Shown here: positions 15,801 to 21,076 of the stretch, piece by piece
How positions within the stretch are numbered: position 1 is the stretch's first letter
How the letters are laid out: the number at the start of each line of letters is the position of its first letter
Assembly (NCBI GenBank): GCA_045649545.1
Contig: JAZRQE010000044.1
Coordinates: forward strand, 1-48,196
Origin: UMGS172 sp045649545
Lineage (GTDB): Bacteria > Bacillota > Clostridia > Oscillospirales > Acutalibacteraceae
Length of the DNA stretch: 48,196 nucleotides
Reading direction: 5' to 3'
Notes under the pieces: generated by a model
What the model was told of the DNA's origin: nothing
The model's input: only the letters and a program-made list of their open reading frames with translations
Database searches by the model: none
Made by a program: the position numbers and the translations under genes

Positions 15801-16320
15801 GGTATCCAAAATTCGCCGTAAAGCCACTAAAAATGACCAAACGATGGCATTCCTCGAAATTGAAGATATGTACGGTTCGGTTAATGTAATTGTATTTCCA
15901 AAATTATTTGAACAATATGCCGAAACCTTGAAGCAAGGCGTTGTTATTAAGGTTGTAGGCAGGGTTTCGTGCAAGGAATCGGGCGAGGTTGATATTATTG
16001 CCGACCGTATTGAAACTTTGACAAAAGGCAAAGCAGTGGCTAACGCTAATGTCTCTCAATCGGGAATTAAATCAAAATCCGAACCGTCAAAATACAAACA
16101 AGGATTGTATTTGAGGGTTACTTCAATGAGCAGTGCCGAATATAATAAAGCACGTGAGTTGTTGGATAGGAGAAAGGGAAATATTCCGGTTATAATAAAA
16201 GAAACCGAGTCTGGTAAGGCTTATTGTTCGCCTCAAAATTCTTGGGTTTCGGTTGATGAGACGGTACTTTTGAGCCTTTATGATATACTTGGTGAAGAAA
16301 ATGTCAAATATATTGAATAA
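12829..16320 (+). CDS. dnaE: DNA polymerase III subunit alpha, DnaE type
   Basis: 1163 residues. N-terminal PHP domain starts FVHLHVHTEYSLLDGACR, with metal-ligand histidines in HLHVH. The polymerase palm has GPGRGSGAASIVAYC and the catalytic PDFDIDF. MPRHASTHAAGVVI, LYRPGPMDSIPKYI and the helix-hairpin-helix/OB-fold region (MVTIGAMVSKIRRKATK onward) follow. In Firmicutes DnaE extends primers and works beside PolC. AAAGGAG precedes the ATG. No 3'-5' exonuclease domain is present, as expected for DnaE rather than PolC. Confidence 0.98.
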   Translation: MTDFVHLHVHTEYSLLDGACRIKDLVKAAKEKGQTALAITDHGVMYGAVEFYKAAKKEGIKPIIGCEVYVAPRTRFQKIKEYDGEYRHLVLLCKNFVGYRNLIAMVSKGFTEGFYSKPRIDEDLLAEHSEGLIALSACLSGEIPKALINNDYEKAKEIALKYNSMFGQGNYYLELQDHGLQDEQRIMPQIIRLSRETGIPLVATNDVHYIEKSDSAVQNILICIGTNHTVNEKSGLEFETEEFYLKTGDEMAQNFPEVALANTVKIAEMCNFDFEFGNTKLPFYDIGNKNHFEYLTELSFEGAKRNYGEITPEIKERLDYELGVINKMGYVDYFLIVSDFVRYAKSQDIPVGPGRGSGAASIVAYCIGITGIDPLKYNLLFERFLNPERVSMPDFDIDFCYVRRQEVIDYVIRKYGSDHVAQIVTFGTMAARAAVRDVGRAMDIPYATCDRIAKLIPQELKITIEQSLLKVPELKKEYTADPTVKALLDMALKVEGMPRHASTHAAGVVITDLPVAEYVPLATSDESVVTQYTMTTLEELGLLKMDFLGLRNLTVIDDTVKMIRQTEPDFDINKIPLDDVATMKMMSRGQTEGVFQFESGGMKNVLMSFRPEKIEDLIAIISLYRPGPMDSIPKYIENRHNPHKIKYSTELLRPILEVTYGCIVYQEQVMQVFRSLAGYSLGRADIVRRAMAKKKHDVMEKERSAFIYGEKTEDGTVSCEGCVARGVSVEAASKIFDEMSAFSSYAFNKSHAAAYAFVAYQTAYLKCHYEKEYMSALLTSVLDNQSKLGRYMAECIKNGIKILPPDVNLSERNFTPTADGIRFGLLAVRNIGGNLVERLITERGNGKYKSVYDMCDRLFGLDLNRRAVESLIKSGALDCFNLSRRALLQGIEQLMRSIEADKKYTMHGQMDLFGNALGGESKHYEIEAMEEMPQFELLAFEKEVTGMYISGHPLEQYSGALSEKGLLKTFDINDSEKAVRLDGKMVTIGAMVSKIRRKATKNDQTMAFLEIEDMYGSVNVIVFPKLFEQYAETLKQGVVIKVVGRVSCKESGEVDIIADRIETLTKGKAVANANVSQSGIKSKSEPSKYKQGLYLRVTSMSSAEYNKARELLDRRKGNIPVIIKETESGKAYCSPQNSWVSVDETVLLSLYDILGEENVKYIE

Positions 16321-16345
16321 ATCAATGAAATCACAATGTTTTTAC

Positions 16346-16374
16346 TTGACATAATTTAAGTTTTGAGTTATTAT
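16346..16374 (+). promoter_or_regulatory. Promoter of pfkA
   Basis: -35 TTGACA (16346-16351), 17-base spacer, -10 TATTAT (16369-16374), in the 100-base gap between dnaE and pfkA. Confidence 0.75.
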
Positions 16375-16422
16375 ACACTTTAATTAAAGTTAATTTTCAT
16401 TTTTGAAATGGGTGCAAATATT

Positions 16423-17394
16423 ATGAACAAAATGACTGCAATTGGCGTTTTGACCAGCGGTGGAGATGCTCCCGGTATGAACGCAGCTGTGCGTGCCGTT
16501 GTTAGAACTGCTGTTTCTATGGGTATTAAGTGTTACGGTATTCACCGCGGATATAAGGGACTTATTGAGGGTGACATTGCTGAAATGACAGTCCGTGACG
16601 TTAGTGATATTATTCATCGCGGAGGAACCGTGCTTTATACTGCACGTAGCCCTAAGTTTAAAACAGAAGAGGGTCAAAACCTTGCTGTTGAAAACTGTAA
16701 AAAATTCGGCATCAACGGTATCGTAGTTATCGGCGGTGACGGTTCTTATAGAGGTGCACGTGCACTTTCCGAAAAAGGTATTCCCTGTGTCGGTATTCCC
16801 GGTACTATTGATAATGATATCAGTTCTACTGATTATACCATTGGCTTTGATACCGCAATGAACACCGCAATGGAAATGGTTGACAAACTTCGCGACACGG
16901 CTCAATCACATGAGCGTTGTTCTGTTGTTGAGGTTATGGGACGTCATGCCGGATGGATTGCGTTGGAAACAGGTATTGCTGTCGGTGCATCGGCTATTTT
17001 GGTGCCTGAAGTTCCCTTTGATGTTGACCGTGATATTGTTAATAAAATTGTTCTTACACATCAATCGGGTAAAAAACATTTCATTGTTGTTGTTGCCGAG
17101 GGTGTGGGTAATGTTGAGAGCTTGGCTAAAGAAATTGAGGAAAAGACCAAGATTGAAACTAGAGCGACCGTTTTAGGCCACGTCCAAAGAGGTGGCAGAC
17201 CCACTGTTCGCGACCGTGAAATGGCAACCTGTATGGGTAACTATGCCGTAAACCTTTTAAATAAAGGTATCGGTAACCGCGTTGTTTCATACCGTGACGG
17301 CAAATTGGTCGATTACGATATTTTTGAGGCTCTTAATATGACTAAGAATTTCAACCTCGAAAAATACTATATGGCAAATACTGTTTCGATTTGA
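16423..17394 (+). CDS. pfkA: 6-phosphofructokinase
   Basis: 323 residues, standard bacterial ATP-PFK length. The ATP-binding start MTAIGVLTSGGDAPGMN is at residues 4-20. IGGDGSYRGA, the catalytic GIPGTIDNDI (Asp in the TIDND motif) and EVMGRHAGWIA follow. Catalyses the committed step of glycolysis. An in-frame ATG lies at 16408 with no ribosome binding site before it; GGGTG 10 bases upstream favours the ATG at 16423, though weakly. It has its own promoter and a strong terminator, so it is probably separable from dnaE. Confidence 0.96.
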   Translation: MNKMTAIGVLTSGGDAPGMNAAVRAVVRTAVSMGIKCYGIHRGYKGLIEGDIAEMTVRDVSDIIHRGGTVLYTARSPKFKTEEGQNLAVENCKKFGINGIVVIGGDGSYRGARALSEKGIPCVGIPGTIDNDISSTDYTIGFDTAMNTAMEMVDKLRDTAQSHERCSVVEVMGRHAGWIALETGIAVGASAILVPEVPFDVDRDIVNKIVLTHQSGKKHFIVVVAEGVGNVESLAKEIEEKTKIETRATVLGHVQRGGRPTVRDREMATCMGNYAVNLLNKGIGNRVVSYRDGKLVDYDIFEALNMTKNFNLEKYYMANTVSI

Positions 17395-17408
17395 TTTTTT
17401 GCATTATT

Positions 17409-17440
17409 AAAAGCTCTGCACTTTTTGTGCAGAGCTTTTT
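17409..17440 (+). terminator. Terminator of pfkA
   Basis: AAAAGCTCTGCAC (17409-17421) and GTGCAGAGCTTTTT (17427-17440) around a T5 loop. Confidence 0.93.
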
Positions 17441-17462
17441 AACTTGTTACAAATATTAACAT

Positions 17463-17491
17463 TTGACAAAAAGGGTAAATTATAGTAAAAT
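17463..17491 (+). promoter_or_regulatory. Promoter of the E2/CAT-fold gene
   Basis: Perfect -35 TTGACA (17463-17468), 17-base spacer, -10 TAAAAT (17486-17491), 22 bases before the start codon. Confidence 0.8.
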
Positions 17492-17512
17492 TTTCATAAG
17501 AGGGTGATGAAT

Positions 17513-18379
17513 ATGAGACGTGATGGAAAAAAGATAAAGGTTGAAAGTGTTGAGTATGCAATTACTCCACACATTATGTCTGAACGTAATGATGCTTTAA
17601 ATTTAATTGAGGTTGATATTCCGGCGGAGCCTATTCAAAATTATTTGAATGCCAAACGTAAAGAGGGAATTAAGTTAAGCCATTTGGCAGTAATAATTGC
17701 GGCTTATACACGTATGATTGGACAATTTCCGCAGATTAACCGTTTTATCGTAAATAAGAATGTTTACGCCAGAAATGAGTTTAACGTGGCTATGGTTGTT
17801 CTTAAAGCGGGACAAATGGATAACGGTACAATGTCTAAAGTGAATTTTGACCCTGAAGACACTATTTTTGAGGTCAATGAAAAAATTACTGCTTACATAG
17901 ATACCAACAAAAATGCGGAAAGTGAAAATAGTACCGATAAGTTGGCAAAAACCCTTTTGAGTGTTCCCGGACTTCTCAGAATCGGCGTTAATGTTTTAAA
18001 ATGGATGGATAAACACGGTTTATTGCCGAGAGCTATTATTGATGCAAGTCCGTTCCATTCAAGCCTTACAATTTCCAACTTGGCAAGTATAAGAACAAAC
18101 CATATTTTCCACCATATTTACAACTTTGGTACAACCGGTGTGCTTATTACAATGGGTAATAGTCGTGAGGTGCCTAAACGTAAGTTGGACGGTGAGATTG
18201 AGTTTGAAAAATGTATTCCTTTTGGCGTTGTAATGGATGAGCGTATCTGCTCGGGAAGTTACTTTGCAATGGCTTTCAGACAGTTTAGAAAGTACCTTAA
18301 AAACCCTGAACTGTTGGAGGTTAAGCCTGACCCCGAAACCGTTATTCGCGAAGTTCCTTACAGAAAAGATAAATATTAA
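17513..18379 (+). CDS. 2-oxoacid dehydrogenase E2 / chloramphenicol-acetyltransferase-fold protein, catalytic residues replaced
   Basis: 288 residues resembling the acyltransferase core of 2-oxoacid dehydrogenase E2 subunits: a central HSSLTISNLASIRTNHIFHH stretch (E2-like TISN motif) and a C-terminal IPFGVVMDERICSGSYFAM. In active E2 and CAT enzymes the latter reads DHRxxDG; here it is DERICSG, so the catalytic His is Glu and the Asp is Ser. Lipoyl and E1/E3-binding domains are absent. It is therefore unlikely to be a normal E2 and may act as a binding protein or use other chemistry. The ATG at 17513 follows AGAGGGTG at good spacing; earlier starts fall in the ribosome binding site. Monocistronic, with its own promoter and terminator. 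Confidence 0.75.
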   Translation: MRRDGKKIKVESVEYAITPHIMSERNDALNLIEVDIPAEPIQNYLNAKRKEGIKLSHLAVIIAAYTRMIGQFPQINRFIVNKNVYARNEFNVAMVVLKAGQMDNGTMSKVNFDPEDTIFEVNEKITAYIDTNKNAESENSTDKLAKTLLSVPGLLRIGVNVLKWMDKHGLLPRAIIDASPFHSSLTISNLASIRTNHIFHHIYNFGTTGVLITMGNSREVPKRKLDGEIEFEKCIPFGVVMDERICSGSYFAMAFRQFRKYLKNPELLEVKPDPETVIREVPYRKDKY

Positions 18380-18390
18380 TCTTAAATATA

Positions 18391-18428
18391 AAAAAAGAGC
18401 TTTAAGTGTTTACTTAAAGCTCTTTTTT
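18391..18428. terminator. Bidirectional terminator shared by the E2-fold gene and tRNA-Arg
   Basis: A run of As, GAGCTTTAAGT, loop GTTT, ACTTAAAGCTC, then a run of Ts. The 17-bp stem is symmetric, so it can end the plus-strand gene (stop 18379) and the minus-strand tRNA (3' end 18430). Confidence 0.9.
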
Positions 18429-18429
18429 A

Positions 18430-18504
18430 TGGCACCGCTTGGGGGAATCGAACCCTCAACTAGCCCTTAGGAGGGGCTTGTTATATCCATTTAACTAAAG
18501 CGGC
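18430..18504 (-). tRNA. tRNA-Arg (anticodon CCU)
   Basis: A 75-nt cloverleaf on the minus strand with encoded CCA. Acceptor GCCGCTT / AAGCGGT, D arm GTTA-8-TAAC, anticodon stem AGCCC / GGGCT with loop CTCCTAA giving anticodon CCT (reads AGG, Arg), variable loop AGTT, T loop TTCGATT, discriminator G. Two irregular pairs: G1-U72 in the acceptor and A-C at the second pair of the T stem (GAGGG / CCCCC). The perfect promoter upstream suggests it is expressed. Confidence 0.9.
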
Positions 18505-18528
18505 AAATACATATTTTGTTGCCAAGAC

Positions 18529-18557
18529 ATTATACCTTAATTGCATTTGTTTGTCAA
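18529..18557 (-). promoter_or_regulatory. Consensus promoter of tRNA-Arg
   Basis: On the minus strand: TTGACA (complement of 18552-18557), 17-base spacer, TATAAT (complement of 18529-18534). Both boxes match the SigA consensus exactly, about 25 bases before the tRNA 5' end. Confidence 0.88.
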
Positions 18558-18613
18558 TATTATAATACTGTGTGATTTTTCATAAATTTACAGTATTTGT
18601 CGAGCGATTGTCC

Positions 18614-18642
18614 TTGACCTTGCACTTTAATTATGTTAAAAT
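18614..18642 (+). promoter_or_regulatory. Promoter of smpB-ssrA
   Basis: -35 TTGACC (18614-18619), 17-base spacer, -10 TAAAAT (18637-18642), 27 bases before the smpB start. Confidence 0.75.
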
Positions 18643-18669
18643 GAGTATCCACAGAAAGAAGGTGACCGT

Positions 18670-19137
18670 ATGAGTGAAAATTTGAAAACTATCGCAACAA
18701 ATAAAAAGGCATTTCATGACTATTTCGTCGAGGAAAGTATGGAATGCGGAATAGAACTCTGCGGTACCGAGGTTAAGTCAATTCGTCAGGGCGGAGTTAA
18801 TTTAAAGGATTCGTGGTGCGATATTGACGCCGGTGAAGTTTTTGTTAAAGGTATGCACATAAGCCCTTACGAAAAAGGGAATATTTTTAACCGTGAGCCG
18901 ACTCGCGTCAGAAAACTTTTGCTTCACAAAAGGGATATTAACCGTCTTTTCGGTGTCATTAAACAGCAGGGGTTAACCTTAATTCCGTTGTCGCTTTATT
19001 TCAAAGGCTCTTTGGTTAAGGTTCAGTTGGGTGTTTGCCGCGGTAAAAAACTTTACGATAAGCGTGCCGATATGGCAAAAAAGTCGGCAGAGCGTACCAT
19101 TGAGCGTGAAATGAAAGAACGCAATAAATATAAATAA
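18670..19137 (+). CDS. smpB: SsrA-binding protein SmpB
   Basis: 155 residues, typical SmpB length. It has the OB-fold core (YFVEESMECGIELCGTEVKS, LKDSWCDI, HISPYEKGNIFNREPTRVRKLLLHKRDI) and the conserved basic C-terminal tail KKLYDKRADMAKKSAERTIE needed for trans-translation. SmpB delivers tmRNA to stalled ribosomes. GAAGGTGA precedes the ATG. The tmRNA gene begins on the base after its stop codon. Confidence 0.98.
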   Translation: MSENLKTIATNKKAFHDYFVEESMECGIELCGTEVKSIRQGGVNLKDSWCDIDAGEVFVKGMHISPYEKGNIFNREPTRVRKLLLHKRDINRLFGVIKQQGLTLIPLSLYFKGSLVKVQLGVCRGKKLYDKRADMAKKSAERTIEREMKERNKYK

Positions 19138-19484
19138 GGGGATGTAAAGGTTTCGACAGGGATTTTGAACTGTGATAAGCATGCAGCGTTACGGGAACGC
19201 TTTGAAAACCGAATTTTTAAAAATAACTGACAATAAAACAGTTGCTTTTGCAGCTTAATTAAGCTGCCGTCCTGCCGAGGAGTACCGCGGCTTCGGTTTG
19301 GGCGTCATTAAGCGGTGAACGTGAGTTTTGGAGGTCTCCGGCCAAAACCATGACGAGGAGATACCGAGTATTACAGCCTGTTTATCGGCGGTGATATGAG
19401 GGAATTTCAAATGACAAACTAAGCATGTAGAAAGTTACAGGAATGAATTTTTGGACGCGGGTTCAATTCCCGCCATCTCCACCA
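19138..19484 (+). ncRNA. ssrA: tmRNA (ssrA)
   Basis: 347 nt. The 5' end GGGGATGTAAAGGTTTCGAC and the 3' end with T arm GCGGGTTCAATTCCCGC, CATCTCC and ACCA are classic tmRNA termini; GGGGATG pairs with CATCTCC as the acceptor stem. The internal tag frame ends GTT GCT TTT GCA GCT TAA, giving a proteolysis tag ending VAFAA; upstream in frame it reads KITDNKT, but I cannot fix the resume codon by eye. It rescues stalled ribosomes with SmpB. It abuts smpB, so it is probably cut out of a shared transcript. Confidence 0.97.
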
Positions 19485-19485
19485 G

Positions 19486-19520
19486 AAAAAAGCACATCTG
19501 CATTGCAGATGTGCTTTTTT
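19486..19520 (+). terminator. Terminator of ssrA
   Basis: A-run, GCACATCTGC (19492-19501), short loop, GCAGATGTGC (19505-19514), then T6, starting one base after the tmRNA CCA end. Confidence 0.93.
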
Positions 19521-19525
19521 CAACG

Positions 19526-19699
19526 AAATTCGTTCCGTTGGAACGAGTGAAATTGCCTACGGCAGTGAAATATTGCTTCGCAATGTGAAATGTGCTTTGC
19601 ACGTTAAGGAACGAATTTTATTTCACATTTTGCTAATAGCAAAATATTTCACAATCCTTAAAGGATTATTTCATATCGGCTCTGCCGATATTTCACTCG
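19526..19699. repeat. Dyad-symmetric hairpin array 1 (linkers GTGAAAT / ATTTCAC)
   Basis: Seven short stem-loops in a row: 19531-19545, 19554-19564, 19572-19584, 19592-19602, 19627-19645, 19653-19667 and 19674-19690. Stem sequences differ; loops are mostly 3 nt. In the left half the stems are separated by GTGAAAT (19547-19553, 19565-19571, 19585-19591), in the right half by its reverse complement ATTTCAC (19620-19626, 19646-19652, variant ATTTCAT 19668-19674, 19690-19696). CGAGTGAAAT (19544-19553) and ATTTCACTCG (19690-19699) are perfect inverted ends. AAATTCGTTCC (19526-19536) can pair with GGAACGAATTT (19608-19618) in competition with the first local hairpin. No coding frame spans it. It lies between the ssrA terminator and a promoter -35 box 4 bases beyond its end. 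Confidence 0.8.
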
Positions 19700-19703
19700 C
19701 ACC

Positions 19704-19732
19704 TTGCACTACCATCTTTTTTATGCTATAAT
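19704..19732 (+). promoter_or_regulatory. Promoter of membrane protein gene 1
   Basis: -35 TTGCAC (19704-19709), 17-base spacer, -10 TATAAT (19727-19732) with extended -10 TG. The stretch 19721-19749 recurs at 20624-20652 with a single difference. Confidence 0.85.
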
Positions 19733-19752
19733 ACACCCAAGGCGGTGATGAT

Positions 19753-20328
19753 ATGAAATTGAAACGAAATGCACTAATAATACTAATTTTAGGTGTTTTA
19801 ATGTCGGCAATAAGCTTTATATTACCAATTGTTTATTGGGATAATTACACTTTGCATAATGGCGTGGTAGGTATAATAGGTGGTGCAGATACACCTACAT
19901 ATACATTTATGCTGTCAGCATTATTCGATGGGTTACCATTTGTTTTGATTTTATTGGGTATCAGTTTAATTATTTCGTCTGTTTTTTGTTTGGCGTTTCC
20001 AAAGACGGTTAGAAAACATTGCGGTATAAATACTTCTGTATTATCGTTGGGTTTGTCAGGTGTTGGTGCGTTAGGGATTGTTTGTGCTTTTTTATGGTTT
20101 TCAATAGTTTCGTTTGGTGAAATGTCAAAATATCCCATTGAATATCCTGTTAGTATTTTACTTGGTATTGTTTGCTTTTTTACATTTATTGTTTTAGTTA
20201 CTTTATATTTAAAACAGCGTAGAATAAATTGGTCTATTAAAGGATTTATAATAGATGTTTTCGCAAGTATTACATATTTACCAACATTTTTCTTTTTGTT
20301 TTCATATTTGTATGAAATATTAAGTTAA
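19753..20328 (+). CDS. Hypothetical multi-pass membrane protein with GGADTPT motif
   Basis: 191 residues, about five hydrophobic segments (residues about 7-28, 50-80, 95-118, 130-152, 165-188). A polar loop after the first helix reads GVVGIIGGADTPTYTF, close to the GGADGPT motif of beta subunits of sodium-pumping decarboxylases. The rest of that large family is absent, so I infer no function. The ribosome binding site region AAGGCGGTGAT lies upstream of the ATG and is shared with the next gene. It is very AT-rich compared with the core genes, as expected of accessory DNA. Preceded by hairpin array 1. Confidence 0.6.
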   Translation: MKLKRNALIILILGVLMSAISFILPIVYWDNYTLHNGVVGIIGGADTPTYTFMLSALFDGLPFVLILLGISLIISSVFCLAFPKTVRKHCGINTSVLSLGLSGVGALGIVCAFLWFSIVSFGEMSKYPIEYPVSILLGIVCFFTFIVLVTLYLKQRRINWSIKGFIIDVFASITYLPTFFFLFSYLYEILS

Positions 20329-20380
20329 ATTAAAGAAAATCCGGTTTTAAAACGGGTTACATTTTGAGTGTTGGTTCCAA

Positions 20381-20427
20381 AAAAACAAAGCACTTCTTCG
20401 GGAGTGCTTTGTTTTTTTTTTTTTTTT
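20381..20427 (+). terminator. Terminator of membrane protein gene 1
   Basis: AACAAAGCACT pairs with AGTGCTTTGTT around a short loop containing TTCG, followed by about 16 consecutive Ts (20412-20427). Confidence 0.93.
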
Positions 20428-20428
20428 G

Positions 20429-20601
20429 TTTGTGTCCTTTAGGACACAACATCGTTTGCGAGGTCACTCGCAACATCATTTATCTGAAGGATAACATCAT
20501 TTAGCTTGCGGACACAAAACGGGGTTGCCTTACGGCAAACAGTGTTGTGCTTCGCACAAACGATGTGGACTTACGCCCAGCGATGTTGCGACTTTGTCGC
20601 A
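20429..20601. repeat. Dyad-symmetric hairpin array 2 (linkers ACATCG/ACATCAT and CGATGT)
   Basis: Same design as array 1 but with different sequence, filling most of the 327-base gap 20329-20655. Stem-loops at 20430-20449, 20456-20473, 20480-20494, 20525-20538, 20545-20559, 20567-20578 (weak) and 20587-20601. Left-half linkers are ACATCG (20449-20454) and CATCAT (20474-20479, 20495-20500); right-half linkers are CGATGT (20561-20566, 20581-20586), the reverse complement of ACATCG. TTTGTGTCC (20429-20437) can pair with GGACACAAA (20510-20518) instead of with its local partner, as in array 1. The -35 box of the next gene starts 6 bases after the last stem. Confidence 0.75.
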
Positions 20602-20606
20602 AACTC

Positions 20607-20635
20607 TTGCACCTTCACCGTATTTATGCTATGAT
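20607..20635 (+). promoter_or_regulatory. Promoter of membrane protein gene 2
   Basis: -35 TTGCAC (20607-20612), 17-base spacer, -10 TATGAT (20630-20635), extended -10 TG. It is a near copy of the promoter at 19704-19732. Confidence 0.82.
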
Positions 20636-20655
20636 ACACCCAAGGCGGTGATTGT

Positions 20656-20961
20656 GTGAAAAAGAATAAAAAGTTATTTATAATATTTTTAAGTGTTTTT
20701 GTTTTGTTTTTAGTGTGCTTTTTTACAATAAGTGCTATGGTTCAAAATGGGGTCATTCCAAATATTGCGTTTAGCTCTTCAATACAAGGGATTTTAACTT
20801 CAGTTATGTTTTTGCCGCTTGTTGTAAGTCTTTTCTTTTTAGGACAGCATTTTAAAAGCATATCAGGATTTTGGCAAAATGTTTACAAGATTTTAAATTT
20901 TGTTTCTATAGCTTTGTTTTGCTACATCGTTGTAATTATAATTTTTAGTTTTTTTGGATAA
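20656..20961 (+). CDS. Hypothetical small membrane protein
   Basis: 101 residues from a GTG start placed exactly 12 bases after GGCGG, the same spacing as the ATG of the previous membrane protein. A Lys-rich N-terminus (KKNKK) precedes three hydrophobic segments (residues about 6-28, 45-65, 80-100). There is no motif I recognise and no clear similarity to gene 1 despite the shared promoter and ribosome binding site. It is AT-rich like the rest of the 19.5-22 kb stretch. Likely an expressed accessory membrane protein. Confidence 0.55.
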   Translation: MKKNKKLFIIFLSVFVLFLVCFFTISAMVQNGVIPNIAFSSSIQGILTSVMFLPLVVSLFFLGQHFKSISGFWQNVYKILNFVSIALFCYIVVIIIFSFFG

Positions 20962-21000
20962 AAAAACAAACAGCAGTTGTTTGTGTCAATTTCACCTCCG

Positions 21001-21029
21001 TTGAAAACAACTGAAAGTTGTGTTATTAT
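21001..21029 (+). promoter_or_regulatory. Promoter of the XRE regulator with an operator-like dyad in its spacer
   Basis: -35 TTGAAA (21001-21006), 17-base spacer, -10 TATTAT (21024-21029). The spacer contains the dyad ACAACT-gaa-AGTTGT (21007-21021), well placed for repressor binding. Confidence 0.65.
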
Positions 21030-21038
21030 ATAGATGAT

Positions 21039-21050
21039 GAAAGTACTTTC
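21039..21050. promoter_or_regulatory. Perfect 12-bp palindrome GAAAGTACTTTC, candidate operator
   Basis: GAAAGTACTTTC lies between the -10 box and the ribosome binding site of the XRE regulator, so binding there would block its own transcription. Inferred autoregulatory site. Confidence 0.5.
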
Positions 21051-21076
21051 TATAAACTAATATTGGAGGTAATTTT

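Noticed and set aside
19526..19699. Riboswitch or T-box leader
   Set aside because: It lies upstream of, not downstream of, the promoter at 19704-19732, so it is not in the leader of the next gene, and no known aptamer motif is visible.
19526..20601. CRISPR array
   Set aside because: The conserved pieces are only 6-7 bases, the variable parts are themselves palindromic, spacing is irregular, the linker flips orientation, and no cas genes are present.
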